DNA of 64,000 bases from Luteolibacter luteus. Its GTDB lineage: Bacteria > Verrucomicrobiota > Verrucomicrobiia > Verrucomicrobiales > Akkermansiaceae. Position numbers and translations under genes: made by a program. The notes below the pieces were generated by a model. That model made no database searches. It was not told where the DNA came from and saw nothing but the letters and a program-made list of their open reading frames with translations. Location: contig NZ_CP051774.1 of assembly GCF_012913485.1 (NCBI RefSeq), positions 3,596,001-3,660,000 of the forward strand. Reading direction: 5' to 3'. This document shows, piece after piece, positions 19,242 through 26,544 of the stretch (the stretch's first letter is position 1; every line of letters starts with the position of its first letter).

Positions 19242-19892
19242 ATGAAAAATCCCCTCTGTTCATCCCTGCTGCTAGCCCTCTTCGTTTCTTCATTATCCGA
19301 GGGAGCCGTGATCGATGCCTTTAGCGGCATCAGCCAAATCGCGGCAACCGGGGATCCCTTGGTTTCTCCCACGTCGAGCATCTCGAATAATCCGGGCAGC
19401 TTTGAGGACCGCCGATTCACCATCGAATCCGGAGGGGGAAGGATGGAGACGACCTTGGGAGCCTCTGGCCTGAACTACAGCTTCGTGACCGAGATGGCCC
19501 CAAGTGGCAACCGGCTCGGATACATAACGTATGACGCCTCCAGCGCGGATCCCATCAATCTAATGGGAAATGGTGAGAGTATCCTGCGTCTGGAGTTTTC
19601 CGATCTCGTCATCCCCAGGGAAATCTGGCTTCAGATCAATATCTGGTCGGGAAATGGAAACTATACCCAAGTTCGGCTCCCCGAAGGAGAACGGGCCGAG
19701 GCGCATATCGATATCCCCTTCAGCCAGTTCGCAGGCGTCGACTTTTCTGAGATTGATCAGATCCGGATCTCGGGAGGCCGGTTTAGCTCAGGCACCTCAT
19801 TCGTGCTCAAATCGATCACCACTGTCCCGGAGCCGATGACGCTGGGTCTGGCGGCATTGGGAGGACTCGGATTTCTGCGCCGCCGGCGCTGA
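19242..19892 (+). CDS. PEP-CTERM sorting domain protein
   Basis: A 216-residue exported protein. A signal peptide spans residues 1-21. A beta-rich domain with choice-of-anchor-like character (NPGSFEDRRFTIESGGG, then a conserved-looking GNGESILRLEFSD) follows. The C-terminus is a textbook PEP-CTERM tail: VPEP, a hydrophobic helix LGLAALGGLGFL, and RRRR. An exosortase is expected to cleave after the PEP motif, linking the protein to exopolysaccharide. No exosortase gene is in the window. It converges on the small membrane gene, six bases away. A TTGACG (19204-19209) lies upstream but lacks a good -10. Confidence 0.9.
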   Translation: MKNPLCSSLLLALFVSSLSEGAVIDAFSGISQIAATGDPLVSPTSSISNNPGSFEDRRFTIESGGGRMETTLGASGLNYSFVTEMAPSGNRLGYITYDASSADPINLMGNGESILRLEFSDLVIPREIWLQINIWSGNGNYTQVRLPEGERAEAHIDIPFSQFAGVDFSEIDQIRISGGRFSSGTSFVLKSITTVPEPMTLGLAALGGLGFLRRRR

Positions 19893-19898
19893 CAGGAC

Positions 19899-20108
19899 TC
19901 AGAGGAAGAGGAACCAGACCGCCAAGGCGAAGGCGCCGATCCACACGGCACCGATGTGCGCAAGGCCGAAGGAGCGAGCGCCCGGAGTCTCTGCGCGGTG
20001 ATCCGAGTGGGGGCCGAAGAGAGCGCCGTACTTCATGATCAGCCAGCCGCCCAAGGCGGTCCATCCGATGAGAAAGAGGACGATCAGGATCTTAACGATG
20101 ATGCTCAT
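19899..20108 (-). CDS. Small two-helix membrane protein
   Basis: A 69-residue protein that is almost entirely two hydrophobic helices (about residues 4-24 and 50-68), joined by a loop rich in Gly, His and Arg (GPHSDHRAETPGARS). It is divergent from the MocR-type regulator gene, with the 160-base operator region between them, so it may be under the same regulator. No family recognised. Confidence 0.65.
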   Translation of the reverse strand: MSIIVKILIVLFLIGWTALGGWLIMKYGALFGPHSDHRAETPGARSFGLAHIGAVWIGAFALAVWFLFL

Positions 20109-20139
20109 GGCAGGGTGTCGTGGGTGACGACGGGATCAT

Positions 20140-20206
20140 TCTGTACCGGAATCGGAGTTCGGGTAGGTACAGTGCGGCGAAAGTTCGGTAGGTACAGAAT
20201 CTGTAC
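20140..20206. promoter_or_regulatory. Repeated GGTACAG operator for the MocR-type regulator
   Basis: Two direct copies, GTTCGGGTAGGTACAG (20157-20172) and GTTCGGTAGGTACAG (20183-20197), 26 bases apart, are flanked by inverted CTGTAC copies at 20141-20146 and 20201-20206. The second copy and the last inverted copy form a perfect 15-base palindrome, GTACAGAATCTGTAC (20192-20206). MocR/PdxR-type regulators bind such direct-plus-inverted repeats in front of their own genes. The sites lie between the divergent membrane-protein gene and the regulator. Confidence 0.7.
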
Positions 20207-20269
20207 TGGATCCTTTTTCTTCCCGCTGTATCTGGAGAGGTCCGGAAAAAACCTCATTCTATCCGAGCC

Positions 20270-21697
20270 ATGTCCACCGTGCTGCCGCTGTATCAGGAGC
20301 TTTTCGCCACGCTTTCCGGGCTGATCCGCGCGGGCACTTTTCCAGCCGGCTCGCGGTTTCCCTCGGTGCGGCACACCAGCAAGGAACACCGGGTGAGCAT
20401 CTCCACGGTGATCGAGGCTTACCGGCGTTTGGAGGACGAGGGGCTGATCGAGGCTCGTCCGCGCTCCGGTTACTATGTGGCTCCGCCGAAGATCCATGCG
20501 GACCGCTTTCCCACCACGACCTCGCGGCCTTCGAAGCCGATCCGCATTGAGCGGGATACCGCGCTTACAGCGATCATGGAGGTTTCGGGAGATCCGGCCT
20601 TTGTTCGCTTCGGCTCGGCGACGCCGGGGGATGACATTGTTCCGGAGGCGAAGCTGTCCTCGCTGACGCGCGAGGTGATGAGGAAGCACGGGGCTGCCGC
20701 CCTGCGCTACACGCCGCCACAGGGCCGCCGTGAGCTGCGATCGGCGCTTTCCCGGCGGATCTTCGATCTAGGGCTGAAGGCAGCCCCGGATGAAATCGTG
20801 ACGACCCAGGGCGGGACCGAAGCCACGCTGCTTGCGCTGCGTGCGACGACGCGTCCCGGAGACTTGATCGCAGTGGAGACGCCCTCGTATTTCGGCACGT
20901 TGCACTTGGTGCGGGATCTTGGTCTCCGGGTGATTGAAATCCCGGTCGATCCCCGCAGCGGCATGGTGATCGGCGCTTTGGCGAAGGCGCTGAAGAAGCA
21001 CCGCATTGCCGCCTGCCTGGTGCAACCGCACTTCCATAACCCGATCGGCAGCTTGATGCCGGAGGAGAACAAGAAGGAACTCGCGGCGCTGGCAGAGCAG
21101 CATGACTTCACCATCATCGAGGACGACGTTTACGGCGACCTCGCGCACAAGGGTGAGCGCCCGAAGTCGATCGCCGTGCATAGCGAACGGGTGATCCACT
21201 GTGGCTCCGTCTCGAAAACGATCGCTCCTGGCCTCCGCGTGGGCTGGTCGATTCCCGGTGCGCACCTTGAAGAGATCCGTCGCCTGAAAGGGATCCAGAG
21301 CCCGTGGAACAACACGCTCTCCGAACTGGTGATCGCGGGCTTTCTCGATGCCGGTGGCTACGACCGCCATCTCCGCCGGATCCGCGGGCTCTATGCGGAG
21401 CAGTGCGCCAAGACGCGGGATGCGGTGTTGCGCTATTTCCCCGATTACACCCGCGTGAACCAACCGGCGGGCGGCTTTGTACTCTGGGTGGAAATGCCGG
21501 AGGGTTTCGATTCGGAAGCTTTCACCTCCGCGGCCTTGGAGAAACGTATCAGCATCGCGCCAGGTACCATCTTCTCCGCGTCGGGCGGCTTGAACCATTG
21601 CTTCCGCCTCGCCTGCGGCTTCGCCTTTGATGATCGCACCTTGGAAGCCATCGCCACGCTGGGAAAACTCGCACCTCACTTCCTGAAATCGCCATGA
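20270..21697 (+). CDS. MocR-family GntR regulator fused to an aminotransferase-like domain
   Basis: An N-terminal GntR winged helix-turn-helix (residues 1-72; FPSVRHTSKEHRVSISTVIEAYRRLEDEGLI is the recognition region) is followed by a class I aminotransferase-fold domain. Lys316, in GSVSKTIAPGLRVGW, is the PLP-binding position. The NPIGS motif and a DDVYGDL aspartate for the pyridine nitrogen are also present. 475 residues, normal. Family members sense PLP or amino acid adducts and control vitamin B6, GABA or taurine genes. Here the regulator gene overlaps by four bases (ATGA) with an EamA exporter, so it most likely controls metabolite export. A repeated operator lies just upstream. Confidence 0.93.
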   Translation: MSTVLPLYQELFATLSGLIRAGTFPAGSRFPSVRHTSKEHRVSISTVIEAYRRLEDEGLIEARPRSGYYVAPPKIHADRFPTTTSRPSKPIRIERDTALTAIMEVSGDPAFVRFGSATPGDDIVPEAKLSSLTREVMRKHGAAALRYTPPQGRRELRSALSRRIFDLGLKAAPDEIVTTQGGTEATLLALRATTRPGDLIAVETPSYFGTLHLVRDLGLRVIEIPVDPRSGMVIGALAKALKKHRIAACLVQPHFHNPIGSLMPEENKKELAALAEQHDFTIIEDDVYGDLAHKGERPKSIAVHSERVIHCGSVSKTIAPGLRVGWSIPGAHLEEIRRLKGIQSPWNNTLSELVIAGFLDAGGYDRHLRRIRGLYAEQCAKTRDAVLRYFPDYTRVNQPAGGFVLWVEMPEGFDSEAFTSAALEKRISIAPGTIFSASGGLNHCFRLACGFAFDDRTLEAIATLGKLAPHFLKSP

Positions 21698-22617
21698 GTC
21701 CTCACGACGAGACCCTTTCACGCGCGAGGATCGGGATGATCTTCGGTTTTCTCGGTGTGCTGGCTTTCAGCCTCACGCTTCCGGCGACGCGGCTCGCAGT
21801 GAGCTCGCTGGACCCGGTGTTGGTGGGCTTGGGGCGCTCGGCAGTTGCCGCGGTGCCCGCGGCGCTGCTGCTGTATTTTACGAAGCAACGCTGGCCGAGT
21901 GCCGCACAATGCAGGGCTCTGGCCATCGTGGCGCTGGGAGTGATCGCGGGCTTTCCGGTTTGCAGTGCCTTAGCCATGACGCGCATCGATGCCTCGCATG
22001 GGGCGGTGCTGGTGGGCTTCCTGCCTTTGGCGACGGCGGTGGCAGCGTTCATGCGCGCGGGCGAGCGTCCTGCCGCGCGCTTCTGGCTATCGAGCATTGC
22101 GGGAAGCGCCACGATAGCCGTGTTCTCGCTGTCGTCGGGTGAGGGTGCATTCTCTCCGGGAGATGGAATCCTGTTTCTCGGCGTGCTGCTGGCGGCGCTT
22201 GGTTATGCGGAGGGTGGCCGCTTGGCCCGTGAGATCGGTGGATGGCAGGTGATCTGTTGGTCGCTGGTGCTGGCCTTTCCCGTGATCATCGGGCCCGTGC
22301 TGTGGCTGGTTTCGGTGCACGGGATTTCAGCCCCGCTCACGGCTTGGGGCGGCTTCACCTACCTGACTGTGGTGAGTGCGTTCCTCGGCTTCTTTGCCTG
22401 GTATCACGGGCTCGCGCTGGGAGGCGTGGCGAAGGTGGGGCAGATCCAATTGCTGCAGCCTTTCTTCACCTTCATTTTCGCCGCGGGCTTCCTCGGCGAG
22501 AAGTTCGGTTGGAAGCCGGTGATCTGTGCGGCCTTGGTCGCCACCTTCATCCTGATCGGCCGTGGAAACTGGAGCTTCCGCCGGAAGTCGGGGTCCTTGC
22601 TACTAGGGAAGGCGTAG
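21694..22617 (+). CDS. EamA/DMT-family inner-membrane exporter
   Basis: A 307-residue protein with ten hydrophobic helices arranged as two five-helix EamA repeats (about residues 10-140 and 155-295), the layout of drug/metabolite exporters such as RhtA and YdcZ relatives. The ATG lies inside the stop of the regulator gene (ATGA), so translation is coupled. The substrate is probably an amino acid or related compound sensed by the PLP-dependent regulator, but this is inference from context. Confidence 0.9.
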   Translation: MSPHDETLSRARIGMIFGFLGVLAFSLTLPATRLAVSSLDPVLVGLGRSAVAAVPAALLLYFTKQRWPSAAQCRALAIVALGVIAGFPVCSALAMTRIDASHGAVLVGFLPLATAVAAFMRAGERPAARFWLSSIAGSATIAVFSLSSGEGAFSPGDGILFLGVLLAALGYAEGGRLAREIGGWQVICWSLVLAFPVIIGPVLWLVSVHGISAPLTAWGGFTYLTVVSAFLGFFAWYHGLALGGVAKVGQIQLLQPFFTFIFAAGFLGEKFGWKPVICAALVATFILIGRGNWSFRRKSGSLLLGKA

Positions 22618-22630
22618 TTCGGTGAGGGGT

Positions 22631-22867
22631 CTACTGCTTCCGCCGCATTTCCCAGACATACCAATTCTCCACCTTTTCCCGAGCCCAGGGGGTCTTGCGT
22701 AGAAAGGTCAGGCTGGACTTGATGCTGGGATTGTCCGTGAAGCAGCGCACCCGGATGCGGCGTCCCATTTCTTCCCAGCCATGGCGTTCCTGGAGTGTCT
22801 TGACGATGTTCTCCAGCGTGATGCCGTGGAGCGGATCCTTCGGATGTTCCCGTGGCTCTTCGTTCAT
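22631..22867 (-). CDS. VF530-family DNA-binding protein (DUF2132)
   Basis: A 78-residue protein matching the small VF530/DUF2132 family: DPLHGITLENIVKTLQERHGWEEMG, then CFTDNPSIKSSLTFLRKTPWAREKVE. The family has a compact fold proposed to bind DNA; its cellular role is not known. Its ATG overlaps the stop of the DUF5069 gene by four bases, indicating coupled translation. Confidence 0.9.
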   Translation of the reverse strand: MNEEPREHPKDPLHGITLENIVKTLQERHGWEEMGRRIRVRCFTDNPSIKSSLTFLRKTPWAREKVENWYVWEMRRKQ

Positions 22868-23289
22868 TGCGCGCGACCTTCGTCGTATTCGTAGAAGTCA
22901 AACATGGTTCTCAGCTCGTCCTTGTCGCTGAAACCGCCATCAGCCTTTGCCTTCTCGAAGAACTCCGATCCGCCATCGCTGTCGCGCCAGCCGCGCTTCC
23001 GGGCGAAGCCATTCCAGACGAGGTAGTCGATCTCGATCAGGCCGCGGCCGTTTTCCAGGCACCAGGCGAGCACGTCCTCGTCGCTCTTGCCGGAGAGCAC
23101 CTGTGCCTTCACATCTTCGTAGTTCACGCGCAAATAGCCGCAGATCCGGCCATCGAAGCCTTTGCCGAGATAGCCGAAATATTCCTCGGCCAATTCGCCC
23201 GCGGCATGCAGGCGGATCTTGTCGCACATCCTTGGGAAATAGACGAGGCCGCCGGTTTGATCGTAGGCACTGCGGGGAAATCGTGGCAT
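22864..23289 (-). CDS. DUF5069 family protein
   Basis: A 141-residue cytoplasmic protein starting MPRFPRSAYDQTGGLVYFPR and continuing KIRLHAAGEL, GKGFDGRICGYLRVNYED, CLENGRG and VWNGFARKRGWRD, the conserved blocks of DUF5069, a family common in Verrucomicrobiota and Planctomycetota. The start was moved 46 codons inside the longest frame, to the ATG preceding the conserved PRSxYD. It overlaps the VF530 gene and is divergent from the secreted-protein gene at 23376. Function unknown. Confidence 0.88.
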   Translation of the reverse strand: MPRFPRSAYDQTGGLVYFPRMCDKIRLHAAGELAEEYFGYLGKGFDGRICGYLRVNYEDVKAQVLSGKSDEDVLAWCLENGRGLIEIDYLVWNGFARKRGWRDSDGGSEFFEKAKADGGFSDKDELRTMFDFYEYDEGRAQ

Positions 23290-23375
23290 GCGGCGAGTGT
23301 CGCGTGAATTGGCCCCGGTGCAATCGTTCAATCGCGCCCTTGATAATCCGGCGAAGCGTGCTTGCGTCAGGGTCG

Positions 23376-23978
23376 ATGAGAAACTTCGCGCTGTTCCTGA
23401 CTTTCGCCGGAAGTCTCTTCCTGCCATACGCCGCTCTGGCCGACGAGGAGGAGGCGAAGGAAGTGGGGGGGATTCGCGCCCTCTATGCCAAGATCAGCCA
23501 GGCGGAACCTAGCAAGACCGACACGATCGAGTTCGAGATCCCCGATGACCCGATGTCAGGAACGATTACCCGCCGCAGCTACGAAGGAGGGCTGAGTGCC
23601 ATCAAGCTCTCCTACACCGCCGGGGATCACGGCGGGTCGGACCAGAATTTCTACTACGATGGCAAGGGCCTGTTCTTCATCCTCGTGCAGGACTCCTCGT
23701 GGCAATTCGCCGAGGGATCCACGGATGAGAAACCGAAGACCAAGGATACTCTGACGGAGATCCGTTACTACATCCGCGAGGGAAAGGTCATCCAGGCGCT
23801 GAAACGGAGCGCAACCTCGGATGATCCGGCCAAGCTCCGCCTGCTTCTTGAGAAAGCGGAGAACACCGAGTTCAAGCCGAAGGACGAAGAAGACGGTTAT
23901 CTCCTGAAGCGTGCGGAGTTCCTGATGAGCGTCGCCAAGAAAGAGGAAGCGGTGAAGTACTTCTCGAAGGAGAAGTAG
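23376..23978 (+). CDS. Secreted protein of unknown function
   Basis: A 200-residue protein with a signal peptide (MRNFALFLTFAGSLF to LPYAALA, about residue 22). The mature domain is charged and alternates strands and helices, with no cysteine and no known motif; it ends in a lysine/glutamate-rich helix (KKEEAVKYFSKEK). The ATG at 23376 is inside a longer frame running antisense to the DUF5069 gene; only this start gives a signal peptide. It ends one base before the converging DUF2063 gene. Function unknown. Confidence 0.75.
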   Translation: MRNFALFLTFAGSLFLPYAALADEEEAKEVGGIRALYAKISQAEPSKTDTIEFEIPDDPMSGTITRRSYEGGLSAIKLSYTAGDHGGSDQNFYYDGKGLFFILVQDSSWQFAEGSTDEKPKTKDTLTEIRYYIREGKVIQALKRSATSDDPAKLRLLLEKAENTEFKPKDEEDGYLLKRAEFLMSVAKKEEAVKYFSKEK

Positions 23979-24863
23979 CTAGTCTTCCATGGCCCTCGCT
24001 TGGGAGCCCATCTTGTCCACGCCGCTCCAGTCCTCGCCCGCTTGAGCTGCCAGCTCGATGACCGCGCTGCCGCGCGCCGTGATCCAGCCGCGTGCCTGCC
24101 AATCGCCGAACCATTCCTGCACCTCTTCGGGTGAAGGCTCCGGCTCCACCGGTTCCGCGAAAAGTTCGTGAAGGCGCCCGCCTTTCTGCATGCGGCGGAG
24201 CAACTCGAATTCGACCGGCCCCAAGCGATTGAGGTGGGCTCCCTTCGGGCCACGCCACACCGCGATATAAGTCGTCTCATCCTCGGCTGGCGTGAAGCTA
24301 TCCCACTTCATGCAGAGATCTGCCGGGACAGGCATCTCGACCAGTTTCACGTGGGGCTGAAGCTCGATCTCCTCGGTTGCCAAGTACTCCGCCGGGAGTG
24401 GCTCGCGCTCCGACGCTTCAAAGATTTCCATCGCGGCGTATTCCAGCTCTGCCAGGAAGGAGAACCAGCGTCGCCGCTTTTCATCCAGTTGCTCCCAGCT
24501 CGCGATGAACTTCGCCACGGATCTCCCCAGATGCCGTAGCGTGTAGCTTCCGGAAGGGCAGGCTTGGAGATAGGCTTCGATCAGTTGCCAGAACTTGTCC
24601 TCGCCCGCCATTTTCCTCAGCACGGGAAAATCTTCCGCCACCGAATCCAGCACGCGGAACCAATATTGGCGGTGGTAAAGCTCAAGCCGCTCCGCCGAGG
24701 AAAGGTTCGCGCCCGGCTTCATCAGCTCCTCCGCCTTTGCCAGGAACTCTGGGGAATGCCCTTCCTCGCTAGGCGGTAGCTCAGTGCTGCGGCGGCTCGT
24801 GCCGCGCAAGGGCATTTGCAGCGCGTTGAAAAACTCCCGCTGGATCTCTTCAAGCGGCCGCAT
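23979..24863 (-). CDS. HvfC/BufC-type DUF2063 partner of the MNIO enzyme
   Basis: A 294-residue protein. The N-terminal DUF2063 domain (about residues 5-110) shows the family course: QREFFNALQMPL, then LYHRQYWFRVLDSVAEDFPVLRKMAGEDKFWQLIEAYL. The C-terminal half (about 130-290) is a mixed domain of the HvfC type. In bufferin operons this protein partners the MNIO enzyme and helps bind the precursor. Here its start overlaps the MNIO stop by 14 bases. No third partner (DoxX-type membrane protein) is next to it. Confidence 0.9.
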   Translation of the reverse strand: MRPLEEIQREFFNALQMPLRGTSRRSTELPPSEEGHSPEFLAKAEELMKPGANLSSAERLELYHRQYWFRVLDSVAEDFPVLRKMAGEDKFWQLIEAYLQACPSGSYTLRHLGRSVAKFIASWEQLDEKRRRWFSFLAELEYAAMEIFEASEREPLPAEYLATEEIELQPHVKLVEMPVPADLCMKWDSFTPAEDETTYIAVWRGPKGAHLNRLGPVEFELLRRMQKGGRLHELFAEPVEPEPSPEEVQEWFGDWQARGWITARGSAVIELAAQAGEDWSGVDKMGSQARAMED

Positions 24864-25713
24864 GTCCTGACCTCTTTTCGATCGCGGCAGCGCGCCACGT
24901 CTCGGATTTCTTTGCCTCGCCCCAGACCTCTTCGAAGGACGGAATTCGTCCGTCCCACTCCAGCAAGGTCGCCACGTGGCCGCAGCGTTCGATGGCGCGC
25001 TCGTAAAGCTTCCACACCGGATCGATCACCGGATGATCATGAGTGTCCACGATGAAGCGCTGATAGCGCGAATGGCCCGCGATGTGGATCTGGGCAACCC
25101 GTTCTGCAGGGACGAAGTCGAGGTAGGTCATCGGATCGAAGCCGTTGTTGATCGAGGAAACGTAAATGTTGTTCACGTCTAACAAAATCCCGACGTCTGC
25201 GGCTTCCGCCACCTCGGCAAGAAATTCCCACTCGGTCATCTCGTCGCCATTGAACTCACCGTAGCTGCTGACGTTTTCGACAGCCAAGGGCACCTCCAGG
25301 AAGTCCTGCGCGATCCGCAGGTTCTCGGCCGTCTTCCTTACGGCCTCGAAGGTGAAAGGAATCGGTAGCAGGTCATGGCTCATCGTTCCATCCACGCTCC
25401 CCCAGCAGAGATGATCGGAGATCCAAGGCGTCTTCGTTCGCCGCACCAATCGCTTGAGCCGGCGCAGGTGATCGAATTTCACGCCGCCTGCGTCTCCGGG
25501 ATACATGCCCACGCCATGTTGGACCACGCGGTACTGGTCCAGGATGCGATCCAGCACCGCGAGGGCACGGCCTCCCTCCACCATGTAGTTTTCCGAGATG
25601 ATCTCGAACCATCCCACCGGCGGCTTCTCCGAAAGGATGTGATCATAGTGCGGCACCCGGAGGCCGATGCCGGTGGACAATTCCACGCCGGAAGTGAATC
25701 GGGGATCGCTCAT
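24850..25713 (-). CDS. MNIO (DUF692) multinuclear non-haem iron oxidase, BufB-type
   Basis: TIM-barrel iron enzyme that oxidatively modifies cysteines of ribosomal peptides (methanobactin MbnB, TglH and bufferin BufB belong here). All expected metal-ligand motifs are visible: SENY (40-43), QHGV with His66, SDHLCW with His101, ENVSSY with Glu146/Asn147, DVNNIYV with Asp179/Asn181, HIAGH with His210/His214, DTHDH with Asp223/His225, and Glu252 in LLEWD. 287 residues, normal length. It lies between the repeat precursor and the DUF2063 partner. It probably converts the precursor cysteines to thiooxazole-type or other oxidised groups; the exact chemistry is unproven. Confidence 0.95.
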   Translation of the reverse strand: MSDPRFTSGVELSTGIGLRVPHYDHILSEKPPVGWFEIISENYMVEGGRALAVLDRILDQYRVVQHGVGMYPGDAGGVKFDHLRRLKRLVRRTKTPWISDHLCWGSVDGTMSHDLLPIPFTFEAVRKTAENLRIAQDFLEVPLAVENVSSYGEFNGDEMTEWEFLAEVAEAADVGILLDVNNIYVSSINNGFDPMTYLDFVPAERVAQIHIAGHSRYQRFIVDTHDHPVIDPVWKLYERAIERCGHVATLLEWDGRIPSFEEVWGEAKKSETWRAAAIEKRSGHAAA

Positions 25714-25740
25714 GGTTCCCTCAGTATCCGTTAGAGACGG

Positions 25741-25772
25741 AAAAACCCCGCGGCGCCAGATGAGCCGCGGGG
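25741..25772 (-). terminator. Intercistronic terminator/attenuator between precursor and MNIO gene
   Basis: A perfect 9-bp stem, CCCCGCGGC (25746-25754) against GCCGCGGGG (25764-25772), with a 9-base loop, followed on the minus strand by TTTTT (25741-25745). It sits in the 77-base gap after the precursor stop and 28 bases before the MNIO ATG, so most transcripts should stop after the precursor and a fraction read into the enzymes. Confidence 0.9.
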
Positions 25773-25790
25773 CGATCCGTGGGACGGAAA

Positions 25791-26363
25791 TCAGAGGATC
25801 ATTTCTTCCTCTTCCTTCTCCTTATCCTTGTCTTTGTCCTTATCCTTACCGGCGAGGAGGGTTTCTTCCTTCTTCTCCTCTTCCTTCTCTTTGTCCTTAT
25901 CCTTGTCTTTGCCGGTCAGAAGGGTCTCTTCCTTCTTCTCCTTGTCCTTATCCTTGCCAGGGCAGTCATCCTTGTCCTTGTCCTTACCAGCGAGGACGGT
26001 CTCTTCCTTCTTCTCCTTGTCCTTGCCAGGGCAGTCATCCTTGTCCTTGTCCTTACCAGCGAGGACGGTCTCTTCCTTCTTCTCCTTCTCCTTGTCCTTG
26101 CCAGGGCAATCATCCTTGTCCTTGTCCTTACCGGCGAGGACGGTCTCTTCCTTCTTCTCCTTTTCCTTATCCTTGCCGGGGCAGTCGTCCTTGTCCTTGT
26201 CCTTACCGGCGAGGACAGTTTCCTCCTTCTTCTCCTTGTCCTTTCCAGGGCAATCATCCTTGTCCTTGTCCTTACCGGCGAGGAAAGGGGCGGCGGAGGC
26301 GACGGAGCCAGCGGCGAGGGCTCCGGCGAGGGCGGCGGCCACGAGTGCGTTCGAGGCTTTCAT
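25791..26363 (-). CDS. Repeat-containing secreted RiPP precursor (bufferin-like), substrate of the MNIO enzyme
   Basis: A 190-residue protein. A Sec-type signal peptide (residues 1 to about 25) is followed by seven tandem repeats of 21-25 residues. Repeats 1-5 read LAGKDKDKDDCPGKDKEK...KKEETV and each carry one cysteine (38, 61, 86, 111, 134). Repeats 6 and 7 keep the LxGKDKDK start and acidic/lysine run but lack Cys-Pro-Gly. The composition is almost only K, D, E and G. Its position upstream of MNIO and DUF2063 genes, with an attenuating terminator between, is that of an MNIO substrate. Known bufferins have short cores with EGKCG-like sites, so this is a divergent, multivalent type. Metal binding, probably copper, is inferred. 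Confidence 0.85.
   Translation of the reverse strand: MKASNALVAAALAGALAAGSVASAAPFLAGKDKDKDDCPGKDKEKKEETVLAGKDKDKDDCPGKDKEKEKKEETVLAGKDKDKDDCPGKDKEKEKKEETVLAGKDKDKDDCPGKDKEKKEETVLAGKDKDKDDCPGKDKDKEKKEETLLTGKDKDKDKEKEEEKKEETLLAGKDKDKDKDKEKEEEEMIL
25794..26282 (-). repeat. Tandem 69-75-bp coding repeats in the precursor gene
   Basis: Seven units (69, 75, 75, 69, 75, 63 and 63 bases from the 5' end of the gene) are near-identical in DNA, especially units 1-5, differing mainly by insertion of one KE or KD dipeptide pair and third-base changes. The conservation points to recent unequal recombination or slippage; copy number is likely to vary between strains. Confidence 0.9.
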
Positions 26364-26544
26364 TGGGTTGCTTCGTTGGTGGTTTTGGTTGGACTCCAGG
26401 GCAAGCGCGCTCCGGAGGTCATGTGGTAGGATTCTGTGCTTTGCGGATTATTCCAGTGAATTTCGAATCATCCTAAGGCCGAATCCGGGGACCGGGACTC
26501 GATTTCTATTCGCCCGCCCGCCCGTCTTGCGCCAACGTCTTGCC

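Noticed and set aside
25794-26282. CRISPR array
   Set aside because: Units are direct coding repeats with no unique spacers, and they keep one open frame with a signal peptide.
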